Positions 9,300 to 16,785 of a stretch of DNA of 64,000 nucleotides are shown here, one piece after another. The notes beneath the pieces were generated by a model. The model did no database searches. It worked only from the letters and a program-made list of their open reading frames with translations, and was not told the origin of the DNA. Every line of letters starts with the position of its first letter. Position 1 is the stretch's first letter. Where the stretch lies: NCBI GenBank assembly GCA_024643795.1, contig JAHEMF010000007.1:21358-85357 (forward strand). Reading direction: 5' to 3'. This stretch comes from Bacteroidota bacterium. Its GTDB lineage: Bacteria > Bacteroidota > Bacteroidia > AKYH767-A > OLB10. Position numbers and translations under genes: made by a program.

Positions 9300-10210
9300 G
9301 AAAAGTAATTAAAGATCAACATGGAAGAAATTCCTGCTGCCATAATAAGTTTTAAAGATGTGCTGTAATACTTAAGGCGTTTGCTACCTTTTTTAAATAT
9401 AAATAAAATGATCAATGTCAACAATGGAATTTCAATAAAGGAAATAACGTATAGGAATGGAATGATGGAGTTCCATTGTTGGCTTGTGACCTGAATATAT
9501 ATCAGTGATAAGGTAGTAAGTGTGAGTATTCCGATACTTAGTTTCAGAGCCTTTTCTATTCCATAAATAACAGCGAATGTTTTGATGCCAGTTTGTTCAT
9601 CACCATGTACATCCTCACAGTCTTTGATAATCTCCCTTGCCAAAGAGATCAAGAATGCAAATACGCCATAGGCTAGGGTTATAATAATGATATTGCTGGA
9701 GGAAAAGGCTTGCTTATCAACAAGTAGTGGAAGGCAAACAACAAGTGCACTGAGCAGTGCAATAAAAATATTGCCAATTAATATAGTGCTCTTGAAATAA
9801 ATGGAGTAGTAATATAATATACCTGCACTCAAAATAAATAAAGTTGGCCCAATGCTACTGCCTGATATAAGCGACACATATGAACCTGTAGCGACGCCAA
9901 TAGCTGTGGTAAGATAATATAATTCCCACGACAATTTTTCGCCAACTATTAAAACAGGGATACTCGACTTGCTGTTCTGTTGATCGGTGCTAACATCTTT
10001 TATGTCATTGATAATATTTCCACCTGCAGCTACCAGAATAACTGCAATTATCAAAAGATAAAAATGAGGTTGTACCATTCCTGGGTGTACAGATTCAAAT
10101 CCAAGGAAAGGTTCTATGATATATGTTCTGACGAAAAGCATGGTTATTGCCATTATGATCAGATTATAAACCCTGATCATGTTAAAAATCGCTCTCATCT
10201 TTAAGATCAT
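9296..10210 (-). CDS. UbiA-family prenyltransferase (geranylgeranylglycerol-phosphate geranylgeranyltransferase-like)
   Basis: An integral membrane prenyltransferase of 304 residues with about eight hydrophobic segments. The first Asp-rich site NDxxDxxxD is at residues 68-76, the second (CEDVHGDEQTG) near 195-207; these bind Mg2+-diphosphate of the prenyl donor. Bacteroidota proteins of this type are usually annotated as geranylgeranylglycerol-phosphate geranylgeranyltransferases, but the acceptor here (quinone precursor, polar lipid precursor or other) is not decided by sequence. It overlaps the KdsC-like gene by 4 bp upstream and maf by 4 bp downstream. Confidence 0.88.
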   Translation of the reverse strand: MILKMRAIFNMIRVYNLIIMAITMLFVRTYIIEPFLGFESVHPGMVQPHFYLLIIAVILVAAGGNIINDIKDVSTDQQNSKSSIPVLIVGEKLSWELYYLTTAIGVATGSYVSLISGSSIGPTLFILSAGILYYYSIYFKSTILIGNIFIALLSALVVCLPLLVDKQAFSSSNIIIITLAYGVFAFLISLAREIIKDCEDVHGDEQTGIKTFAVIYGIEKALKLSIGILTLTTLSLIYIQVTSQQWNSIIPFLYVISFIEIPLLTLIILFIFKKGSKRLKYYSTSLKLIMAAGISSMLIFNYFS

Positions 10211-10710
10211 TCCCAGTTGGATTGCGCCCTGAGAGTTTGTTCAATGATATCTCTAACACATCCCTGACCTCCATTTACCTTTGATACATAAATGCAATGT
10301 TCGACTACCTCATGGGCTGCGTCTGCCGGACAGCAGGGTATACTGCAGGTTTTCATGGCTTCAATGTCAGGAATGTCATCACCCATGTATAATATCTGAT
10401 CATGTGATAACTTGTACTGTGATATCAAATTCTTGAGTGTGCTTAATTTATCAACTGTGCCCATATGGACCTCCTTAATTCCCAGTCTGGCAAGCCTTAT
10501 TGGTACGCCTTTTGAGTGGCCTCCCGATATGATAAAAATATGATAACCCTTCTTTATGGCAAGTTGCATTGCGTACCCATCCCTAATGTTCATGGTACGT
10601 AAAAAATCACCATCCGGCATAACCAATAATTTTCCATCGGTTAAAACACCATCCACATCTAGTACAAATACTTTTATATCCTTTAACTTCAATTTGAAAT
10701 TTTGATTCAT
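10207..10710 (-). CDS. KdsC-like HAD phosphatase (3-deoxy-D-manno-octulosonate 8-phosphate phosphatase)
   Basis: A 167-residue C0-type HAD phosphatase, the size of KdsC, which dephosphorylates KDO-8-phosphate for LPS core synthesis. HAD motif 1 is DVDGVLTDG with nucleophile Asp18 and acid/base Asp20. ISGG (about 61-64) is motif 2, and MGDDIPDIE (Asp111, Asp112, Asp115) is motif 4. KDO synthase and the other kds genes are not in this window, so the KDO assignment rests on family resemblance. It lies 1 base after the DUF2520 gene and overlaps the prenyltransferase gene. Confidence 0.9.
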   Translation of the reverse strand: MNQNFKLKLKDIKVFVLDVDGVLTDGKLLVMPDGDFLRTMNIRDGYAMQLAIKKGYHIFIISGGHSKGVPIRLARLGIKEVHMGTVDKLSTLKNLISQYKLSHDQILYMGDDIPDIEAMKTCSIPCCPADAAHEVVEHCIYVSKVNGGQGCVRDIIEQTLRAQSNWE

Positions 10711-10711
10711 A

Positions 10712-11491
10712 TTAATCCAGGGTTAAGTGATGGTTGATTGATCGTGAAAGATCTTGATATAACTTTGTTAAAGTTGGATCATTTTTCAATAGTAACAAGT
10801 GGTCTTTGATAGTGCCTATATCATTTCTGACGGCGGGACCGGTTTGGAAATCAGATGGATTTGTTTTGAGACTATTTAAATAGGTAGTGTGGATGAGTTT
10901 GTTCAATATGTCTTCAGGTATCTGATGCTCTTTGAGGATTTGTTTTGCAGTTGTTTGAAGGTGAATTGTAAAATTGTTGGCAAATACCGCCGCAAGATGA
11001 ACCATTGACCTTTTTTCAGAACTAATTTCTAGGACTTTATTGGATAAGGTCTTTGCAAGTTGGTTCAGAAGTTCACGAGTATTATTATTGTTGTACTCGA
11101 TCAAAACTGGTGTGTCAGATAAAGATTGTGAATTGCTGCTTGTAAAAGAATCTAGTAGGTAGAGTACGCCATGATTTTTATGCTTTGCAGAAAGTACACT
11201 TAAAGGGGTGTTACCTGAGCAATGCAGAACAATACCTTTTGAGTCTGGCAAATGATCTGCTACATCAGAGATGGCATCATCGCTTACCAGAACTATATAA
11301 AAGTCTGCATCATCCGGTATGGCAGCATATGAAGTTGTGGTGTTTGCAGGGTTTAATTTTAGAGATAGTTCTTTCAACTTTTCGGAAGATCTGCCATAAA
11401 TACAAGAAATTGAATGTCCGCAATCATTCAAGGACTGACCCAAAACATGCGCCAATTTTCCCGTACCAATTATCGCTATCTCAAAATTCAA
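10712..11491 (-). CDS. Rossmann-fold DUF2520 protein (oxidoreductase-like)
   Basis: A 259-residue protein with a dinucleotide-binding start GTGKLA (residues 9-14), followed by a Rossmann domain and a C-terminal all-helical part. This is the Rossmann-like plus DUF2520 layout, related to F420-dependent NADP reductase and pyrroline-5-carboxylate reductase folds. The reaction is not known to me. Its ATG overlaps the end of ccmF by 4 bp and it is followed at once by the KdsC-like gene. Confidence 0.85.
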   Translation of the reverse strand: MNFEIAIIGTGKLAHVLGQSLNDCGHSISCIYGRSSEKLKELSLKLNPANTTTSYAAIPDDADFYIVLVSDDAISDVADHLPDSKGIVLHCSGNTPLSVLSAKHKNHGVLYLLDSFTSSNSQSLSDTPVLIEYNNNNTRELLNQLAKTLSNKVLEISSEKRSMVHLAAVFANNFTIHLQTTAKQILKEHQIPEDILNKLIHTTYLNSLKTNPSDFQTGPAVRNDIGTIKDHLLLLKNDPTLTKLYQDLSRSINHHLTLD

Positions 11492-13905
11492 TTTATTGAC
11501 CTTCTTTTAACAATGGTTATCAGTGTACCTATTATCATAAGAATGCATCCTGCCCAAAGGATATTAATCTCCGGGAAAATGATGGCCTTCATTATAATAA
11601 AGTCTCTTTTATTTCCCTTTTTCTCACTTATAGCTATTTCCAATTTCTTGTTTTCGGTATCGATCCTGCTAAATGAGAATTTCAATCCTAGCTCATCTAT
11701 ATAGGTGTCTTTTGAAAATGCAGTTTTGCCTTTTATGATAAAGAGTGGTTGGGTCTCATAAAGTTTCTTGTTCACATCCACTACTTTCAGTATTGCGGCT
11801 GCAACAATATCATCTTCAGACAAACCGGTCAATTCTTTATTTTCAGGCTTGCCAATTGCTTCAAGGTACACCAGGGAATTGCTGGTTGAGACTGTATCAC
11901 CTATGTTCATCTGATGAACTTCGGGTTCATTATAGGTGTCTTCTTTTGAAGGACCTTCATCTAAATTCTCCAGGTCAGCGTATGTTACATGGGTATATAT
12001 GTCCTTATTGAAAAAATGTTTAGTGTCAGGTTCGGATACATTGCCCATTCTGGGATTGATCTGAACTTTTGGAGAGAGTGTAAATGCTTTTGAAAATGTA
12101 CCGTTAGTGTAATCGGGTAGGAGGTATTCAATGTTGTAATATATATAAATACCTTCTCTCTCTTTGCCTTGGTAGGTGACAAAGTACTTGCCCATTTGAA
12201 GTGTGTCATTTTTGATGAGCATTATATTCTCATTATTCGGAAAGTCTTTACCCAGGTCGATATCGAGGATATTTTTGGAAATAACTTCATTCTTGGCATT
12301 TGATATCAAAGCACCAAGCATAATCAATCCAATTCCAATGTGAGCCACAGATCCTCCTGTAAAGGGGAGTCTGCCTTTCAATATGCGCAATGCATAATCC
12401 AGATTTGCGAACACTGCAAAAATGGATGCAAACATTAATAGATCATAATGGATCCTGTCATACTTTAGAACAACAGATGCAGTTATGGATACTGCTAATG
12501 CACTAATGAGTGATAATGCCAGTTTTCTATTTACATCTCGGGGGGCTGTGTTTTTATATTTGAAGAATTGCCCCACTGCTATTAGTATACATATGATAAT
12601 TGCTATCGGAATCTGCCATGAATTGTAATGTTCGATCACATTTTGCGGCGGAGCCATGTTGGTACCAAATATTTTATTCCATACCGGAATGGAGGTTGAA
12701 AAAGTTATTTGAATGCTTGATATAACAAGAACCAGCATCCCAATGAACATCCAAAATTCTCTGCTGAATAGATTGTCTTCACCAGATAAACCTTTAAGTA
12801 CATGCCGGTTTCTTATAATCAGATATACAGCCTGTGCAGCAAAGAATAACATATAAACAAGCAACTGACCTGACATGCCCAGATCTGTGAAAGCATGAAC
12901 GGAGGTATCTCCAAGTATTCCACTACGGGTTAAAAAGGTTGAATACAGTACAAGAATGAATGTGAATGTAACCAACAGTATGCTACTCAGTAAGGCACTA
13001 CTGTTTTTCTTATTGATCAACATAACATGTGAAGCGCCTACTAAAGTCAGCCAGGGCACGAGCGATGCATTTTCTACAGGATCCCATGCCCAGAACCCAC
13101 CAAAACTTAACGCCTCGTATGCCCATGCTGCACCCATGAGAATTCCGGTTCCCAAAGTGAGCATACCGAAAAATGCCCATGGAAGAGCAGGGGAAGCCCA
13201 TTCTCTGATCTTGCCAATGATGAGGCCGGCCATGGCATATGCAAATGGGATAAGGGTAGCTGCAAATCCAAGAAATAATGTTGGAGGGTGAATTACCATC
13301 CAATAATTTTGAAGCAACGGATTCAACCCACGACCATCATCAATTTTAGATAAATAATCCGGCATGGATATAAATGGAAGTCCTGCCATGTCGGGGTGGT
13401 CTCGTAAAAGAGTAAATGGGTTGCTTCCAATGTTCAGATCACCGATATGAATACCTAGTACCATTGATGCAAGAAATGCTTGTACTAAGCAAACCGTCAT
13501 CATCACTGGTGCTTCCCATTCTCCTGATCGTCTTATAAGAAAGAAAGCAAGTATGATATGCCAGAATGCCCAAAGTAAAAAACTTCCTTCCTGACCCTCC
13601 CAGAAACAAGAAAAGATATATTTCAGTGGAAGAATAGTAGAAGAATGCTGCCATACATAATAGTACTCAAATCTGTGATTGTAAATAAGGTAGAATATCA
13701 GCCCTATAACAGTTAAAATTGAAAATGCATGAATATAAAAGGCATTTCTGGCAAACCTTTTCATAGAATTGCCAGATTCTGTTTTTTTAAAGGTTATATA
13801 ATATGATACTGCCGCAATGAGAGCAGTCGCAAATGATAAGGCAAGAAAAAAGTTACCGGCTTTGCCAAAAAACAACTGTTCTCCTATATACTGGATTTCA
13901 TGCAT
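11488..13905 (-). CDS. ccmF: Cytochrome c maturation heme lyase subunit CcmF
   Basis: An 805-residue polytopic protein of the CcmF/CcsA family, which attaches heme to apocytochrome c outside the inner membrane. Visible are GQEGS (104-108), a heme-ligand type His in VIHPPTL (His206), and the WWD domain FWAWDPVENASLVPWL (271-286). A large extracytoplasmic region lies between the last membrane segments (about 560-770), and the protein ends in a final helix and a short basic tail. It follows ccmE by 41 bp in the ccmBCDEF run. No ccmH or ccmI is nearby. Confidence 0.93.
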   Translation of the reverse strand: MHEIQYIGEQLFFGKAGNFFLALSFATALIAAVSYYITFKKTESGNSMKRFARNAFYIHAFSILTVIGLIFYLIYNHRFEYYYVWQHSSTILPLKYIFSCFWEGQEGSFLLWAFWHIILAFFLIRRSGEWEAPVMMTVCLVQAFLASMVLGIHIGDLNIGSNPFTLLRDHPDMAGLPFISMPDYLSKIDDGRGLNPLLQNYWMVIHPPTLFLGFAATLIPFAYAMAGLIIGKIREWASPALPWAFFGMLTLGTGILMGAAWAYEALSFGGFWAWDPVENASLVPWLTLVGASHVMLINKKNSSALLSSILLVTFTFILVLYSTFLTRSGILGDTSVHAFTDLGMSGQLLVYMLFFAAQAVYLIIRNRHVLKGLSGEDNLFSREFWMFIGMLVLVISSIQITFSTSIPVWNKIFGTNMAPPQNVIEHYNSWQIPIAIIICILIAVGQFFKYKNTAPRDVNRKLALSLISALAVSITASVVLKYDRIHYDLLMFASIFAVFANLDYALRILKGRLPFTGGSVAHIGIGLIMLGALISNAKNEVISKNILDIDLGKDFPNNENIMLIKNDTLQMGKYFVTYQGKEREGIYIYYNIEYLLPDYTNGTFSKAFTLSPKVQINPRMGNVSEPDTKHFFNKDIYTHVTYADLENLDEGPSKEDTYNEPEVHQMNIGDTVSTSNSLVYLEAIGKPENKELTGLSEDDIVAAAILKVVDVNKKLYETQPLFIIKGKTAFSKDTYIDELGLKFSFSRIDTENKKLEIAISEKKGNKRDFIIMKAIIFPEINILWAGCILMIIGTLITIVKRRSIN

Positions 13906-13946
13906 ATTCTAATCAGGTGATCGAGGGTATTGGAAATATAACTGAA

Positions 13947-14351
13947 CTATGATTGAGGAAGCATGTTATTACGCTGTTGTTCATTTCCATTATACTTGGA
14001 AGGACATTTCATTAAAACCTCGCTTGCAATAAATTCGTTGTTTGAAATTTTACCTACAACCACAACCTGTTCAGATTTTTCAAAATCCTGAGGTTTTGTG
14101 CCATTATAAAGCACTTTCATTTCCTTGCCTTCAACGTCTATCAAATAGAATCCAAAAACATTTGCATTTTTTTCAGGTTCATAAATGAAATCTTTCTCAA
14201 GGTTAAGTTGGCCAACAACATGATATGTTTTACCAGAATGTTCAATGGCTGTTGAGAAAGGTGCATAAGTGCTTGACTCGGATATAGTGGAAAATATTAC
14301 TCCGATAAGTATAGCAATGACGACTATGCCAATTATATATGATGTTTTCAT
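13947..14351 (-). CDS. ccmE: Periplasmic heme chaperone CcmE, Cys (CxxxY) variant
   Basis: A 134-residue membrane-anchored heme chaperone: N-terminal helix (about 4-22), then an OB-fold beta barrel. In classical CcmE heme is bound covalently through a His in the HxxxY motif near the C terminus. Here the motif is CPSKY, Cys116 to Tyr120, so the acceptor is cysteine, as reported for the Desulfovibrio and archaeal type. It overlaps the ccmD-like gene by 4 bp and precedes ccmF by 41 bp. Confidence 0.92.
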   Translation of the reverse strand: MKTSYIIGIVVIAILIGVIFSTISESSTYAPFSTAIEHSGKTYHVVGQLNLEKDFIYEPEKNANVFGFYLIDVEGKEMKVLYNGTKPQDFEKSEQVVVVGKISNNEFIASEVLMKCPSKYNGNEQQRNNMLPQS

Positions 14352-14593
14352 TTGGTCTTTTCGTTGATTTTAGCTTCCAGCTTTTTGATTTTTTTATCCA
14401 CTGACACCAGGTAAAAGATCATTCCCAGTGTTACAACAAGCACAACAGCAACAACCACATAAATTTTACCATTTTCGCGCATTGTATCGGCCATCGATAC
14501 ATCACTGGCTGATACCAGTATGGGCGACATCATTAGCAAAATGAACATCAGAATTGTACTGATAACTTTTGTATGTGTTAAATAATTATTCAT
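14348..14593 (-). CDS. CcmD-like small membrane protein
   Basis: An 81-residue protein with an N-terminal hydrophobic signal-like segment (about 10-28), a second helix (about 46-64) and a Lys-rich cytoplasmic tail. The IYVVVAVVLVV helix followed by a charged tail is typical of the CcmD family, which helps release heme-loaded CcmE from CcmC and the ABC transporter. It overlaps ccmC and ccmE by 4 bp each. Position and topology give the name; sequence conservation in this family is low. Confidence 0.8.
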   Translation of the reverse strand: MNNYLTHTKVISTILMFILLMMSPILVSASDVSMADTMRENGKIYVVVAVVLVVTLGMIFYLVSVDKKIKKLEAKINEKTK

Positions 14594-15249
14594 GCGTTTA
14601 GTTTTTCATTTATTCGGCGAAGCCTTAAGTTTAAAGTCATCATCCATACACCCAGGAGTGTCCAACCAAATACAGCAGGATAAAATACCATGCGTAATTT
14701 ACTATCAAGGTCGTAAGTGCTGAAACCGGGATTTCCACCTTTACCTGGGTGGAGTGAATCTGTCATTCTTGGTAAAACGATGATAAAGACTATCATCATG
14801 GTGAAAGCGAAAATGCTATACACTGCTGAAATGCGTGCTCTTTTTTGTTCATCATCTATAGAACCTCTTAATAAGAAATAGGCTGCATATACTAACATGG
14901 TTCCAGCTGCACCATTAAGTTGTACATCATTTACCCACCAGGTGCCCCATGTGTAATTTGCCCATATCATCCCTGTGATCAATCCTAGGATTCCAAATAC
15001 CATTGCTATTCTGGCACTTTCAACAGCAACATCATCGCTTGGAATCTTAAAACTACCGAGATATTTAATACTATATACCAGGTTGATTATCAGTAGAATC
15101 ATCATACCAAACCACATTGTAACATGGAAAAATAGATTTCTGATGGTTTCATTCAGGATAGCCATTTCCGGAACATCTACCAGAAATCCTGCAATAACTG
15201 TATAAACAACTAGAATTGACCCCAGCAACTTCCACCACATATTATTCAT
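14590..15249 (-). CDS. ccmC: Heme-handling membrane protein CcmC
   Basis: A 219-residue protein with six hydrophobic segments. CcmC passes heme to CcmE. The two external heme-ligand histidines fit His42 (FFHVT) and the His in DSLHPGKGG near 170. The tryptophan-rich signature WGTWWVNDVQLNG (101-113) differs from the textbook WGTWWxWDxRLT form: Trp to Asn and Arg to Gln. Such variation is, to my knowledge, seen in Bacteroidota, so it need not mean loss of function. It starts 46 bp after ccmB. Confidence 0.92.
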   Translation of the reverse strand: MNNMWWKLLGSILVVYTVIAGFLVDVPEMAILNETIRNLFFHVTMWFGMMILLIINLVYSIKYLGSFKIPSDDVAVESARIAMVFGILGLITGMIWANYTWGTWWVNDVQLNGAAGTMLVYAAYFLLRGSIDDEQKRARISAVYSIFAFTMMIVFIIVLPRMTDSLHPGKGGNPGFSTYDLDSKLRMVFYPAVFGWTLLGVWMMTLNLRLRRINEKLNA

Positions 15250-15295
15250 AAAGTGTTTAAATTCAAGTAATTAGTGCAGATTCTTTATTAGAGTT

Positions 15296-15949
15296 TCAAT
15301 CTTTCCAAAGGTACGGAAATAATAGAATGGCCATGATAACCGTCATAGCAAACAAAGCTAAAAGGATCAATGCATAATTCAGATTAACGCTCCATGAGAT
15401 CCCATCAATGGCATTTTTTGAAAACCTAATCACCGTCATTAGTGTAGGGATAATCACTGGAAAACCAAGGATGGCTACTAGCGAAGGATTGTTGCCTGCT
15501 TTTGAAGCGATAGCTGACATTAGTGTGAGAACTGATGACAGGCAGGCGCATCCCAATATTATTCCTAATAAGAACATTGGAATATCCTCTATTGAATGGC
15601 CCAGGAATAGTGAATAGAATAAAGTAGTGATGATCGCCAGCATTACCAGGTATGCGGTGTTAAAGGATATTCGGGCCAAAATGAGTTGAACCGGACTTAC
15701 TAATAGGTAGTGGAAGAGCTGGATGCCACGTGATTCATTTAAAAAGCTCCTTACAACGGCGTTAACCGCTGCAAAAAGAATAATGATCCATAACAAGGCA
15801 TTCCAGGTTGGTATATCAATTATTTGTCTGAAGGAGAGATAGCAAATAAAAACCGAACTCATCACGTAAATGAGCAGACCGGCCAGCGTTGATTTACGAC
15901 GGAATTCCAGTTTAAGATCTCGTGCTATTAATGATGAAATCGGGTTCAT
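15296..15949 (-). CDS. ccmB: Heme ABC transporter permease CcmB
   Basis: A 217-residue permease with about six membrane segments, starting with the family-typical cytoplasmic stretch ISSLIARDLKLEFRRKS. It is the membrane half of the CcmAB complex that drives holo-CcmE release. It is first in the minus-strand run ccmBCDEF. No ccmA ATPase gene is adjacent: the divergent neighbour is bshB1. It must therefore work with an ATPase encoded elsewhere, if at all. Confidence 0.9.
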   Translation of the reverse strand: MNPISSLIARDLKLEFRRKSTLAGLLIYVMSSVFICYLSFRQIIDIPTWNALLWIIILFAAVNAVVRSFLNESRGIQLFHYLLVSPVQLILARISFNTAYLVMLAIITTLFYSLFLGHSIEDIPMFLLGIILGCACLSSVLTLMSAIASKAGNNPSLVAILGFPVIIPTLMTVIRFSKNAIDGISWSVNLNYALILLALFAMTVIMAILLFPYLWKD

Positions 15950-15979
15950 TTCATGTATTTGAATGGCTAAATTAGTTTC

Positions 15980-16009
15980 TTTTGTGAATTAGCCGTTTTT
16001 TTGTGAATT
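15980..16009. repeat. 11-bp direct repeat in the ccmB/bshB1 divergent intergenic region
   Basis: TTTTGTGAATT occurs at 15980-15990 and again at 15999-16009, 19 bp apart, in a 75-bp region between divergent genes. Two sites two helical turns apart could bind a dimeric regulator. It could equally be chance in AT-rich DNA. Confidence 0.35.
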
Positions 16010-16024
16010 CAAAAAGATCTGAAC

Positions 16025-16741
16025 ATGAAACTTGACATTCTTGCTTTTGCCGCTCATCCTGATGATGTAGAACTGTGTTGTGCAGGCACCTTGATTAAGC
16101 ATTCTAATGCGGGGTATAAGGTCGGAATAATAGATCTTACGCAAGGCGAGTTAGGCACAAGAGGCACAGCAGAGATACGAGCATTAGAGTCATCCAAAGC
16201 TTCTAAGATCATGAATCTATCTGTACGTGAAAACCTGAATTTGGGTGATGGATTTTTTTCTTTAAGCAATGAGAATAAGATGAAGATTGTGGAAATGATA
16301 AGGAAGTATAAACCTGAAACAGTTATTGCAAATGCGATATATGACAGGCATCCTGATCATGGCCGGGCATCTGAACTTGTTTCGGATGGTTGCTTTTTGG
16401 CAGGTTTGGTCAAGGTAGTAACCCGGCATAATGGTGAAGTTCAGGAAGCCTGGCGTCCTAAAGTGGTGTATCATTACATACAGGACAGATTCATACAACC
16501 TGATTTCATAGTTGATATTTCAACGGTTTATAGTGAAAGAGTTGAGGCAATAAAATCATATAGTTCTCAATTTTATGACCCGGAATCAAACGAACCGGAA
16601 ACTGCCATCTCATCAAAGCAATTCTTTGATTCTCTTCAGGCAAGAGCTTTGGAGTTAGGTAGGATCATAGGGTGTGAATATGGTGAAGGGTTCACTGTGG
16701 AAAGGATCCCGGGAATTAATATGCTATCAGATATAAAATAA
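16025..16741 (+). CDS. bshB1: Bacillithiol biosynthesis deacetylase BshB1
   Basis: A 238-residue PIG-L family zinc deacetylase. BshB1 removes the acetyl group from GlcNAc-malate to give GlcN-malate, the second step of bacillithiol synthesis. The metal site is visible as AHPDD (His11, Asp13, Asp14) and the HPDH motif (His109, Asp111, His112). LTQGELGTRG and the C-terminal ERIPG are typical of BshB1 as opposed to other PIG-L enzymes. bshA and bshC are not in this window. The gene is single, divergent from ccmB, and closed by a terminator. Confidence 0.93.
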   Translation: MKLDILAFAAHPDDVELCCAGTLIKHSNAGYKVGIIDLTQGELGTRGTAEIRALESSKASKIMNLSVRENLNLGDGFFSLSNENKMKIVEMIRKYKPETVIANAIYDRHPDHGRASELVSDGCFLAGLVKVVTRHNGEVQEAWRPKVVYHYIQDRFIQPDFIVDISTVYSERVEAIKSYSSQFYDPESNEPETAISSKQFFDSLQARALELGRIIGCEYGEGFTVERIPGINMLSDIK

Positions 16742-16767
16742 AAAAGGCGGCAAGTGCCGCCTTTTTT
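16741..16767. terminator. Bidirectional intrinsic terminator after bshB1
   Basis: Stem GGCGGC / GCCGCC around AAGT, with A5 on the left and T6 on the right. It serves bshB1 and the convergent T9SS protein gene. Confidence 0.9.
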
Positions 16768-16785
16768 ATTTGCAAAAGCAAAGAA

